Positions 17,230-25,372 of a stretch of 64,000 bases of DNA are shown one piece after another. The stretch's first letter is position 1. Each line of letters opens with the position of its first letter. A program made the translations under genes and the position numbers. The stretch covers positions 1-64,000 of the forward strand of contig NZ_PNCJ01000025.1 in NCBI RefSeq assembly GCF_005887115.1, in the 5' to 3' direction. Source of the stretch: Pseudoalteromonas rubra (lineage in GTDB: Bacteria; Pseudomonadota; Gammaproteobacteria; Enterobacterales; Alteromonadaceae). The notes beneath the pieces were generated by a model, which was given only the letters and a program-made list of their open reading frames with translations, did no database searches and was not told the DNA's origin.

Positions 17230-19110
17230 ATGGCATTTCTGGAAAATCTGACCATTAAACGGCGCTTGCAGTTGAATGCGCTGGTTGTGGGTGTGGCTTT
17301 AGTCGTTATGCTGGCAGTGATCATGATCGAAGCCAGTACCATGCGCAAGCTGAATGAAACCATTCAGTACGCGGAGGAGCTGGATATTCATGAGCTCTCT
17401 ATGCGCAAACACGAGAAGAACTTTTTGTTCTATAAAGATACTGAGGCACTGGATTTATATGCCAAGGATTACAGCGAGCTGCAGCGTAAAGCTGCTCTAC
17501 TGGACGAGATTTTTGCTGATTTCGGTATCGACGATAGCAATTTACGTGAATTCGAACGTCTTGCGCAAACCTACGTGGACGACTTTAACAACGTCGTTGA
17601 CCTGCAAAAAACCATCGGCTTGCATCCTAAAGACGGGCTGTACGGTGCGCTACGTAGTGCCGTACATGAAGTCGAAACTATGCTAAAGCAGCAAGAACGC
17701 GACGATCTGTTGGTAAGTATGTTAATGCTCCGCCGGGCCGAAAAAGACTTTATGCTGCGACTGGATTTAAAATACCTCAAGAAGTTTGACGATCAAATCA
17801 GCAAATTTGAGGGACAGGTTAAGTCGGCGGGTTTTGACGGCCAATATGAGCGTCAGATCCAGGCATTGATTAAGCAATATCAAACCCGCTTTAGAAATTT
17901 GGTGGATGCCCAGACTAAGCTTGGCCTGGATCTTCAAAGTGGTGCCCTGGGCAGTATGAAGAAAAGCGTTGAGCAAAGCGATGCTGTCGTCGCACGGATT
18001 GTTGAGCAGGCAAAGCAAGCCGTCACAGAGAATACGCAAATGGCGCAGATGGCTGCTCTGCTCATTTTTGTTGTTGCCTCTGTGGTGGTGATGTTGTTGG
18101 TACTGTCAACCAGCCAGTCAATTATTCGCCCGGTTGAGCGGGTTTATCAGACCATAGAGCGGATCCGCCGCGAGAATAATTTGCGCATTCATATTGAACA
18201 GACGGGTAACGATGAAATTACCCTGATGACCAAAGACTTCAATAGCTTGATTGGCGACTTTAAAGAGCTGATTGGTGATGTGAACAGCGCGCTGGCAATC
18301 ATTAATGATGCGACTCACCATCTGTCTGATACCACGGCGCAAACCAGTGCCGGTATGAGTGAGCAGCTGCACGAGGCCGATATGGTGGCAACGGCGGCAA
18401 CCGAGATGCAGGCCACGATTCAGGATATTTCACACAATACCGAAGCGGCTGCAGAAAAAGCCGAGTCTACTAACAAGAATGCCCAACTGGGTCGCACCGA
18501 AGTAACCTCGACCATTGAGCATATCATGCAGTTGTCTGAGTCTTTGGGTGGGGCATCGGATGTTGTGGGTCAACTTGAGCGAGATGGTGAAACCATTGGC
18601 TCCGTCCTCGATGTGATCAGGGGTATTGCTGAACAAACCAACCTGCTGGCGCTGAATGCGGCCATTGAAGCCGCCCGTGCCGGTGAGCAGGGTCGGGGCT
18701 TTGCGGTGGTGGCAGACGAGGTCCGCTCGCTGGCACAGCGTACTCAGGATTCGACTCAGGAAATTGAAAGCATCATTTCTACCTTACAACAGCGCACCCG
18801 TGAAGTGGTGAATATTATGGAGCAGTGCCGTGAGCAGGGTAACGAGAGCGTGGCTCAGGCTGAGCGCGCGGGTGATTTACTGGGCATGATCACCGAAGAT
18901 GTACAAACCATTATGGAAATGAGCACCCACATTGCGACAGCCATTGATGAGCAAAAACAGGTGGCATCTGAAGTGAACAAAAATGTGGTTAAGATCCGTG
19001 ATATTGCACAGGTGGCCTCTGAACATGCCAGCAGTAATGCACAGAGCAGTGAAGAACTCTCAGAGCAAGCCCGTAATTTGTATGAATCGGTAGAAAAATA
19101 CCAGGTATAA
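17230..19110 (+). CDS. Methyl-accepting chemotaxis protein, helical-bundle sensor
   Basis: A 626-residue chemoreceptor. A first membrane helix lies at about residues 14-35, and a periplasmic part of about 235 residues is strongly helical, with the segments MRKHEKNFLFYKD and MLRRAEKDFMLR. These paired motifs are characteristic of helical bimodular (HBM) sensors (inference). A second membrane helix at about 272-296, HAMP and the signalling coiled coil with the EQTNLLALNAAIEAARAGEQ tip complete it. I use the ATG at 17230 rather than a TTG four codons upstream, because MAFLENLTIKRRL looks like a normal receptor start. A strong terminator follows. Confidence 0.92.
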   Translation: MAFLENLTIKRRLQLNALVVGVALVVMLAVIMIEASTMRKLNETIQYAEELDIHELSMRKHEKNFLFYKDTEALDLYAKDYSELQRKAALLDEIFADFGIDDSNLREFERLAQTYVDDFNNVVDLQKTIGLHPKDGLYGALRSAVHEVETMLKQQERDDLLVSMLMLRRAEKDFMLRLDLKYLKKFDDQISKFEGQVKSAGFDGQYERQIQALIKQYQTRFRNLVDAQTKLGLDLQSGALGSMKKSVEQSDAVVARIVEQAKQAVTENTQMAQMAALLIFVVASVVVMLLVLSTSQSIIRPVERVYQTIERIRRENNLRIHIEQTGNDEITLMTKDFNSLIGDFKELIGDVNSALAIINDATHHLSDTTAQTSAGMSEQLHEADMVATAATEMQATIQDISHNTEAAAEKAESTNKNAQLGRTEVTSTIEHIMQLSESLGGASDVVGQLERDGETIGSVLDVIRGIAEQTNLLALNAAIEAARAGEQGRGFAVVADEVRSLAQRTQDSTQEIESIISTLQQRTREVVNIMEQCREQGNESVAQAERAGDLLGMITEDVQTIMEMSTHIATAIDEQKQVASEVNKNVVKIRDIAQVASEHASSNAQSSEELSEQARNLYESVEKYQV

Positions 19111-19131
19111 CCTAACAGGGTTAGATAAGAG

Positions 19132-19159
19132 AAAAGGCGACCACACAGGTCGCCTTTTT
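19132..19159 (+). terminator. Terminator after the fourth chemoreceptor
   Basis: Seven-base arms GGCGACC and GGTCGCC enclose ACACA, with AAAA before and TTTTT after. It can serve the chemoreceptor gene on the plus strand and the DUF971 gene from the other side. Confidence 0.9.
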
Positions 19160-19164
19160 GATTA

Positions 19165-19533
19165 TCAGGGCATAAACTTGATCGGCACATCGTGCCGTGC
19201 TGACACACGCTGCTGATAGTCTTGCCACAGTGCCTCGTGCTGTTCGCTCAGCTTTCTCAGGTATTGCCAGCTAAACAACCCTGAGTTGTGCCCGTCGTCA
19301 AACACCAGTCTGACCGCATAGTGGCCAACCGGCTCAATCTGACTGATGGTCACATGTTGCTTGTTGAGTACCAGTTGCTGCTGACCTGGGCCATGTCCCT
19401 GCACTTCGGCTGAGGGCGAATGGACACGCAAAAACTCGGCACTGAGCGAGTGAGTCAGGCCATCATCAAAGTGCACATCGAGTGTTTTTTGCACTTTGTG
19501 GTAATGTAGTTTGGTCACTTGATACATAGGCAT
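19165..19533 (-). CDS. DUF971-family protein
   Basis: A 122-residue protein with the DUF971 fold, also found as the N-terminal domain of gamma-butyrobetaine hydroxylase. In some plant and animal proteins the domain occurs next to Fe-S assembly modules, but its function here is not known. Visible family segments are LHYHKVQKTLDVHFDDGL and VFDDGHNSGLFSWQYL. The gene follows hslU on the same strand, which I recall as its usual position in this group. The start is either the ATG at 19533 or the one at 19527. Neither has a clear ribosome binding site, because the T-run of a terminator abuts the first one. Confidence 0.8.
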   Translation of the reverse strand: MPMYQVTKLHYHKVQKTLDVHFDDGLTHSLSAEFLRVHSPSAEVQGHGPGQQQLVLNKQHVTISQIEPVGHYAVRLVFDDGHNSGLFSWQYLRKLSEQHEALWQDYQQRVSARHDVPIKFMP

Positions 19534-19558
19534 AAAAAAGCCCGATCCAGGACCGGGC
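19534..19558 (-). terminator. hslU terminator abutting the DUF971 start codon
   Basis: GCCCG and CGGGC form the base of an imperfect stem-loop which, read on the minus strand, is followed by six T that run straight into the ATG of the DUF971 gene. It should end hslVU transcripts and limit read-through into the next gene. Confidence 0.75.
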
Positions 19559-19567
19559 GATTATCCG

Positions 19568-20896
19568 TTAAAGAATAAAGCGGCTCAGGTCTTCGTCCTG
19601 AACCAGCATATCCAGATGTTTATCGACATACGCGGCGTCTATCGTCAGCGACTCACCGGCTTTGTCGGAAGCGTCGAATGAAATTTCTTCCATCAGCTTT
19701 TCCATCACAGTATGCAGGCGGCGGGCACCGATATTTTCTGTCTTTTCATTTACTTGCCAGGCAGCCTGGGCAATGCGTTCAATCGCATCATCATTAAATT
19801 CGATGCTGACACTTTCTGTGTTCATAAGCGCCTGTTGCTGCTCGGTGAGCGATGCGTGCGGCTCTGTCAGAATACGTTTAAAGTCTTTTGCAGTGAGCGC
19901 TTCCAATTCAACACGGATCGGTAAACGACCTTGCAGCTCAGGAATAAGATCAGAAGGCTTGGCCATCTGGAATGCACCTGATGCAATAAACAAAATATGA
20001 TCTGTTTTTACCATGCCATGCTTAGTGCTGACTGTAGAACCTTCGATAAGCGGAAGCAGGTCGCGCTGTACGCCTTCGCGGCTGACATCCGGACCTGATG
20101 CTTCGCCACGCTTACAGATCTTATCAATCTCATCGATGAACACGATCCCATTTTGCTCTACGGCAAAAATGGCCTGTTCTTTTAGCTCTTCCGGGTTGAC
20201 CAGTTTAGCCGCTTCTTCTTCGATCAGCAGCTTGAAGGCTTCTTTAATTTTTAACTTACGGCTTTTCTTTTTGTCGCCCGACAGATTCTGGAACATGCCC
20301 TGTAACTGATTGGTCATCTCTTCCATGCCTGGCGGGGCCATGATCTCTACCTGAGGCGCTGTTTCAGCGATGTCGATGTCGATCTCTTTGTCATCCAGCT
20401 GGCCTTCACGCAATTTCTTGCGGAACACCTGACGCGTAGAGCTGTTGTCGCTTTGCTGAGTTTCACCCCATGCGTCTTTCGCTGGCGGCAGCAGGGCATC
20501 CAAAATACGCTCTTCCGCAGCTTCTTCAGCGCGGTGTTTGTGCTTTTTGGTTTGCTGCTCGCGGGTCATTTTGAAAGAGACTTCTACCAAATCGCGGATG
20601 ATGGTTTCGACCTCTTTGCCAACATAGCCTACCTCGGTGAACTTGGTGGCTTCAACTTTGATAAATGGCGCGTTCGCCAGTTTGGCCAGACGACGGGCGA
20701 TCTCGGTTTTACCTACGCCAGTTGGGCCAATCATCAGGATGTTTTTGGGTGTAACTTCGCTGCGCAGTTCTTCAGGCAGCTGCATGCGACGCCAGCGATT
20801 TCTTAGTGCGATGGCGACGGCTTTTTTGGCTTTGTCCTGACCGATAATATGTTGGTCAAGCTCATGAACGATTTCTCTGGGGGTCATTGCTGTCAT
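19568..20896 (-). CDS. hslU: ATP-dependent protease ATPase subunit HslU
   Basis: A 442-residue AAA+ unfoldase that feeds protein substrates to the HslV peptidase. Walker A is GPTGVGKTEIA, Walker B is IVFIDEIDKI, and a long charged intermediate domain lies at about residues 110-250. The extreme C-terminus EDLSRFIL is the tail that docks into HslV. Length and sequence match the family closely. It lies 11 bases after hslV in one operon, and heat-shock control is expected from the sigma32-like promoter upstream of hslV. Confidence 0.98.
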   Translation of the reverse strand: MTAMTPREIVHELDQHIIGQDKAKKAVAIALRNRWRRMQLPEELRSEVTPKNILMIGPTGVGKTEIARRLAKLANAPFIKVEATKFTEVGYVGKEVETIIRDLVEVSFKMTREQQTKKHKHRAEEAAEERILDALLPPAKDAWGETQQSDNSSTRQVFRKKLREGQLDDKEIDIDIAETAPQVEIMAPPGMEEMTNQLQGMFQNLSGDKKKSRKLKIKEAFKLLIEEEAAKLVNPEELKEQAIFAVEQNGIVFIDEIDKICKRGEASGPDVSREGVQRDLLPLIEGSTVSTKHGMVKTDHILFIASGAFQMAKPSDLIPELQGRLPIRVELEALTAKDFKRILTEPHASLTEQQQALMNTESVSIEFNDDAIERIAQAAWQVNEKTENIGARRLHTVMEKLMEEISFDASDKAGESLTIDAAYVDKHLDMLVQDEDLSRFIL

Positions 20897-20907
20897 GGCA
20901 ATTCCTA

Positions 20908-21426
20908 TTACAATTCTTCGATGGTTTGGAAATTGTTGGTAAAGACGCAGATGTCGCCTGCGATTTTAAGGCTCTTTTCCACAATTTCTCGGGCACTCAG
21001 GTCGGTGTTTTCAATCAGCGCAGTGGCTGCGGCCTGGGCAAAGTTACCGCCACTGCCTATGGCTATCAGATCGTGCTCAGGTTGCACTACGTCACCATTA
21101 CCTGTGATGATCAATGATGCAGTTTCATCTGCAACAGCCAGCAGTGCCTCTAACTTGCGCAATGCTCTGTCGGTGCGCCAGTCTTTTGCCATTTCAACGG
21201 CCGCGCGGGTCAGGTGACCCTGGTGCATTTCCAGTTTGGTTTCAAAGCGCTCAAACAGGGTGAACGCGTCGGCAGTGCCACCGGCAAAGCCTGCAAGTAC
21301 TTTACCGTTGTAGAGGCGACGCACTTTTCTGGCGTTGCCTTTCATTACCGTATTGCCAAGAGAGACCTGACCATCTCCGCCAATTACGACTTTGTCGCCT
21401 CGGCGAACACTCACGATAGTTGTCAT
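20908..21426 (-). CDS. hslV: ATP-dependent protease peptidase subunit HslV
   Basis: A 172-residue proteasome-like peptidase. After removal of Met1 the new N-terminal Thr (TTIVSVRR) is the catalytic nucleophile. The GGDGQVSLG and VLAGFAGGTADAFTLFE segments are typical. It forms double hexamers capped by HslU in the cytoplasm. The start is fixed by the need for an N-terminal Thr and by AAGGA upstream. The promoter overlaps the end of ftsN, and a small stem-loop sits in the leader. Confidence 0.98.
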   Translation of the reverse strand: MTTIVSVRRGDKVVIGGDGQVSLGNTVMKGNARKVRRLYNGKVLAGFAGGTADAFTLFERFETKLEMHQGHLTRAAVEMAKDWRTDRALRKLEALLAVADETASLIITGNGDVVQPEHDLIAIGSGGNFAQAAATALIENTDLSAREIVEKSLKIAGDICVFTNNFQTIEEL

Positions 21427-21442
21427 AGTATTCCTTAATCAG

Positions 21443-21507
21443 GAGGCTTTAGCCTCACCTGTAAATTCAATTAGGGTAGAGATAGGGACGATTTTGCGAA
21501 GATCAAG
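21443..21507 (-). promoter_or_regulatory. Sigma32-type promoter and leader stem-loop of hslVU
   Basis: On the minus strand CTTGATC (21507-21501), a 13-base spacer and CCCTATCT (21487-21480) match the heat-shock consensus CTTGAAA...CCCCATNT closely. The -35 element overlaps the ftsN stop codon. The predicted leader of about 47 bases contains GAGGC-TTTA-GCCTC (21443-21456, as read on the plus strand), a five-base stem with a four-base loop. Confidence 0.7.
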
Positions 21508-22036
21508 TCCACTTCCAAATCCCACAGCTGACGATGTTTACTCGTTCCAGCTTATTCTTGTCGCTCTCTGCGCCTCGTTTGGTTTCATAGGGGCCCAGGC
21601 GCACTCGATACCAAACACCATTCGACCCTTCGGTACGGCGTATCTCGGCTATCAGGCCTGCAAATGCCATTTTGGCCTTCATTTGCTCAGCCTGTTTATA
21701 GGTTCTGAATGAGCCGCATTGCATCTGGTATGGGCCTTTGCTCTCCAGTTTTTTCACCTCAACGACCACTTCATGATCTTTGATGTCCTTTATAAAGTCA
21801 GGCGGACGAGGAAGATCTTTTTCTACTTTGGGTTGCTCAGCTTGTTTTGCAGGCATTGGGCTGCTCGGCTGTACCTGAGGTTCGCCGTGGTGTTTGATAT
21901 ACCACAGGCCATAACCAAAGGCACCAACTAGCACCAGTGTCAGGGCCGCAAAAACCTTAGGAAAGGGTTTGCTGACCTTTCCTTTGGCGGCTTTTTTACC
22001 GCCTGGCTTCTTATTTATATAGTCGTGTTGTGCCAT
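21503..22036 (-). CDS. ftsN: Cell division protein FtsN, SPOR domain
   Basis: A 177-residue bitopic membrane protein. A short basic cytoplasmic tail is followed by one membrane helix (about residues 29-48), a proline-rich periplasmic linker and a C-terminal SPOR domain (about 100-177, starting at YQMQCGSF), which binds denuded peptidoglycan at the septum. It is shorter than E. coli FtsN (319 residues). The identity rests on the SPOR architecture and on its place between priA and hslV, the same as in E. coli. A generic SPOR protein cannot be excluded by sequence alone. priA lies ten bases upstream on the same strand in reverse order of transcription. Confidence 0.85.
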   Translation of the reverse strand: MAQHDYINKKPGGKKAAKGKVSKPFPKVFAALTLVLVGAFGYGLWYIKHHGEPQVQPSSPMPAKQAEQPKVEKDLPRPPDFIKDIKDHEVVVEVKKLESKGPYQMQCGSFRTYKQAEQMKAKMAFAGLIAEIRRTEGSNGVWYRVRLGPYETKRGAESDKNKLERVNIVSCGIWKWT

Positions 22037-22045
22037 AACGTTTTT

Positions 22046-24217
22046 TTAATAGGTATCCATAGGGTCAACGTCAATACTCCAGCGCACTCTATTGGCTAGT
22101 TTATGCTGGCCAATATAATCAGCCAGTTGCGCCAGGTATTGATGCAGTACTTTGCGCTGCGCTGCCTGAATATGCAATTGATATCGGTATTTTCCGGCCA
22201 GGCGTTCCATCGGCGCGGGGATCGGTCCGAGTAATTGTATACCAGGGTAGGGGGTGGCTGGAACCAGATCCGATAAAAACGCCATGACCAACTGTGCATT
22301 GGTGGCTTCAGCTCGGATGAGGGCCATGTGACTGTAAGGTGGCATCTGGGTTTCTTCGCGCTCACGCAAAGCATAGCGAGCGAAGTCCTGGTACCCGTTG
22401 TTGACCAGATCTTGTAGTAAGGGGTGTTCCGGGAAGTGAGTTTGCAGCAGCACAGTGCCCGCTTCGCCGCTACGTCCTGCCCGCCCAGCTACTTGAGTTA
22501 TCAGCTGAGCCATGTGTTCTGTGGCGCGAAAGTCACAAGAATACAGCCCGCTGTCAACGTCGAGGATCACCACCAGATTGACGTCGGCGAAGTGATGGCC
22601 CTTGGCGAGCATCTGAGTGCCGATCAGCAGTCGGGCTCCTCCCTGGTTAATTTCATCCAGTGCACTTTCGAGACTGCCCTTGCGGCGGGTAGAGTCGCGA
22701 TCAATGCGATGCACAGGAAAGTCGGCAAACTGCTCGGATAAGAACTCTTCCAACTGCTCTGTACCATACCCTGTTGGCATGATTTGGGTGCTGCCACAGT
22801 CGGGACATTGCACAGGCACAAAGGCTTGCTCGGAGCAGTGATGACAGATCAGTCTGCGCAACGATTTGTGATAAGTGGCGCTGGTGCTGCAGCGGTCGCA
22901 GTTGCTGAGCCAGCCACATTCATGGCAGATCAGGGTGGGGGCAAAGCCTCGTCTATTGAGAAACACCATAACCTGTTGCCCACGAGCCAGGGTGGCTGAA
23001 ATGGCATCCAGACTGGTCTTAGCAAACCCTGCCTGTTCAGCTTGCCCTTTCATATCTACTAACACAAAGCGGTTATCTTGCTGGGTTTGTGCTCGCTTAG
23101 TGAGCGGGAGTAGTTGATAGCGGTTCTGCAAGGCTTTGTGCAAGGTTTCCAGCGCTGGGGTGGCAGTGCCTAAAATCAGCGGAAACTGGCTCTGGGCGGC
23201 GCGATAAGCAGCCAGATCGCGGGCATGGTAACGCAATCCATCTTGCTGTTTGAACGAGCCATCATGTTCTTCATCGACCACTATCATGCCCAGAGTCTGA
23301 AAAGGCAAAAAGATGGCTGAGCGGGTGCCTATCACCAATGCTGATTCACCCTGCTCAGCACGGCGCCAGGTATGTAAGCGCTCATTGTCAGTCAGGTTTG
23401 AGTGCCAGAGATCAATCGGTAACCCCTCAAAGCGGCGTTTAAAGCGATTTACAGTTTGTGGTGTCAGGCCTATTTCTGGTACCAGCACCAATGCTTGTTT
23501 GCCGCTGGCCAAAATGGCCTCCAGGCTTTGTAAATACACTTCTGTTTTACCACTGCCCGTGACACCTTCAAGTAAAAATGTACGAAATCCGGTTTCACTG
23601 TTGATGGCACTGCAAGCAGTGGCCTGCTCAGGATTTAGCCTGGGTTTTGTGCCCAGTTGCAATGGGGCAGATTGCCAGTCGGTGACGGTGCGCAGTTCTG
23701 CCTGGATCAGGCCTTTTTCTAACAATGCTTTGATCTGTGCTTGCGAGAAGCCGAGAGTTTTCAGTTCACTGGCGGTCGCATCTCCGGCGCTGCGCAGTTG
23801 TTCAAGCAAAGCCAGTTGCTTTTTGGCCCTGAGTTGTGTGGTTTGACGTCCTGTCTCAGTGAGGGTCAGTACAGGGACTTGCGTTTTATCAACCTGCTCT
23901 CCCTCGCGCAATGCACCAGGCAGGGCGGTGAACAGGGTTTCGCCTAACGGGTGGCAGTAATATTGTGCACTGAAGCGCAAAAAGCCAAGATGCTCGGGTG
24001 ACAAAATAGGCGTAGTGTCTAACACTGACTCGATTGCTTTTATTTTTCCATCAGGTACGTCACTGTGTGCTTTCAGTGCGACCACGATGGCAATGCAATC
24101 TCGGTTGGCGAATTTGATCCGAACCCGGCCTCCGATGCACGGTTGCTGCTGCGGATCAAGGCGGTAATCAAAGGTTCTATGTAAAGGCACTTTTAAAGCG
24201 ACTTCGGCGAAGCGCAT
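22046..24217 (-). CDS. priA: Primosomal replication protein PriA, DNA helicase
   Basis: A 723-residue superfamily 2 helicase that recognises stalled forks and reloads the replisome. An N-terminal 3'-end binding domain (about residues 1-100), a winged helix, Walker A GVTGSGKTEVYL near residue 220, DEEHD as motif II, and a zinc module with paired cysteines (CHECGWLSNCDRC, CHHC, CPDCGS) at about 430-480 are all visible. Length is normal. It is transcribed towards ftsN and divergent from rpmE. Confidence 0.97.
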   Translation of the reverse strand: MRFAEVALKVPLHRTFDYRLDPQQQPCIGGRVRIKFANRDCIAIVVALKAHSDVPDGKIKAIESVLDTTPILSPEHLGFLRFSAQYYCHPLGETLFTALPGALREGEQVDKTQVPVLTLTETGRQTTQLRAKKQLALLEQLRSAGDATASELKTLGFSQAQIKALLEKGLIQAELRTVTDWQSAPLQLGTKPRLNPEQATACSAINSETGFRTFLLEGVTGSGKTEVYLQSLEAILASGKQALVLVPEIGLTPQTVNRFKRRFEGLPIDLWHSNLTDNERLHTWRRAEQGESALVIGTRSAIFLPFQTLGMIVVDEEHDGSFKQQDGLRYHARDLAAYRAAQSQFPLILGTATPALETLHKALQNRYQLLPLTKRAQTQQDNRFVLVDMKGQAEQAGFAKTSLDAISATLARGQQVMVFLNRRGFAPTLICHECGWLSNCDRCSTSATYHKSLRRLICHHCSEQAFVPVQCPDCGSTQIMPTGYGTEQLEEFLSEQFADFPVHRIDRDSTRRKGSLESALDEINQGGARLLIGTQMLAKGHHFADVNLVVILDVDSGLYSCDFRATEHMAQLITQVAGRAGRSGEAGTVLLQTHFPEHPLLQDLVNNGYQDFARYALREREETQMPPYSHMALIRAEATNAQLVMAFLSDLVPATPYPGIQLLGPIPAPMERLAGKYRYQLHIQAAQRKVLHQYLAQLADYIGQHKLANRVRWSIDVDPMDTY

Positions 24218-24526
24218 GGAGACTCCGGCATCTGAGTATCAAAGTTAAGGATAGCTGTCTGATTGTGTTTAAACATGCAATCAGAACCGGCGCTCAGTAT
24301 ACCGTAACAGCGTAAAATTGCATGTGTATGCTGACACAGCGTGCTTTTCGTTTGGTGACTCACGACGTTATGGTGAGATTGCACAAAAAATAGCTGCTAA
24401 TTTGCATTTATTGCTTGTGGATCATCTTAATTGACCCTAAAATACGCGTCCACAATTTTTGTATAACTACGTATGGTGCCAGACTTCGGGTTTGGAGAGC
24501 GATACGGCCTTAACTAGAGGTGCCCT
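24218..24526 (+). promoter_or_regulatory. Divergent priA-rpmE region with rpmE promoter and leader
   Basis: A sigma70 promoter for rpmE is visible: TTGTGG (24415-24420), a 17-base spacer and TAAAAT (24438-24443), which gives a leader of about 77 bases. The leader contains a stem-loop at 24479-24495 (CCAGAC pairs with GTTTGG, one wobble pair) and a GAGGTG ribosome binding site five bases before the ATG. E. coli L31 is known to control its own leader, and the same may apply here (inference). No gene is seen in this stretch. Confidence 0.55.
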
Positions 24527-24742
24527 ATGAAAGAAGGTATTCATCCTAAGTACGAAACAATCACAGCAACTTGTTCGTGCGGTAACAAATTCGAGACTCG
24601 TTCAACACTGTGTAAAGACATCCACCTGGACGTTTGTTCTGCATGTCACCCGTTCTACACTGGTAAGCAGAAGATTCTAGACACAGGTGGTCGTGTTGAT
24701 CGCTTCAACAAGCGCTTTGGCGCGCTTAGCAGCAAGAAGTAA
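24527..24742 (+). CDS. rpmE: 50S ribosomal protein L31, zinc-binding form
   Basis: A 71-residue protein of the large ribosomal subunit that bridges to the small subunit. Cys16, Cys18, Cys37 and Cys40 (CSCG and CSACHPF) form the zinc site, so this is the C+ type rather than the zinc-free paralogue made under zinc starvation. HPFYTGKQKILDTGGRVDRF is the family signature. It is monocistronic, with a clear terminator just behind it. Confidence 0.98.
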   Translation: MKEGIHPKYETITATCSCGNKFETRSTLCKDIHLDVCSACHPFYTGKQKILDTGGRVDRFNKRFGALSSKK

Positions 24743-24760
24743 GCACTACTTTTGCTGTAG

Positions 24761-24785
24761 AAAAAGCACCTTCGGGTGCTTTTTT
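24761..24785 (+). terminator. rpmE terminator
   Basis: AAAGCACC and GGTGCTTT enclose a TTCG tetraloop and run into a T tract of seven. This is a textbook Rho-independent terminator. Confidence 0.95.
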
Positions 24786-25372
24786 CGTTTCTGCTCTTTG
24801 TTTTTCAATCTGGCGCTCGCCTTTTTCATTCAGAGCCAAGTGGACGGATCAGTTCGGTTTGGTTAGTAAAGTTTCCAGTATAAAGATATCAATTGTCAGC
24901 AAATGGCTGTGCTTGCTAGTCACTGCAGAGATTGGCTTTATGACAGTCCAGTTGTGATCTGCTTTAGCGTGAATGACCATATTCAGCTGATTAATATGCA
25001 TAGCTATCCGCTATAAACTCAGTTGCATAATTCATTAAATGCTGCGAAATAAATACAAAAAGAAGTTAAAATGTACAAAAATTCATGAACCTGTTTTCTT
25101 GGCTCGCTTTATTTATTTCATTTATATTCTGCATAAAAATGACGCTATTTTGAACTGAAAGTGACACTTATCAGATCATTTATTGTGAGTTAACTTTGCC
25201 GAAAAGTAGCAAAAAAGTCGCTAAATTTTGCTAACTGTCAACTATCTTTGCTTTAACAGGATAGACCTGATATCGCTTGAATTAATTTTTAAAAAAGGTA
25301 TGGTTTAAAGCAGTTAGCGAATTTTTTATCTCACTCTCACTTTCAACTTCTTCGTTAGGAAAAAATCGCGTC
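24786..25372. other. 587-base AT-rich intergenic region before the malic enzyme
   Basis: I find no open reading frame of useful length on either strand, no tRNA-like fold and no tandem repeat. The last 60 bases hold the malic enzyme leader with AGGAAAAAA as ribosome binding site, and TATGGTTTAAAG could supply a -10 box. The length is unusual for this otherwise compact region, so a small RNA or long regulatory region is possible but not supported by a visible promoter-terminator pair. Confidence 0.5.

Noticed and set aside
23313..23846. 177-codon frame opposite priA
   Set aside because: It lies entirely across a conserved helicase gene, has no ribosome binding site and reads as a Ser/Cys/Arg-rich shadow.
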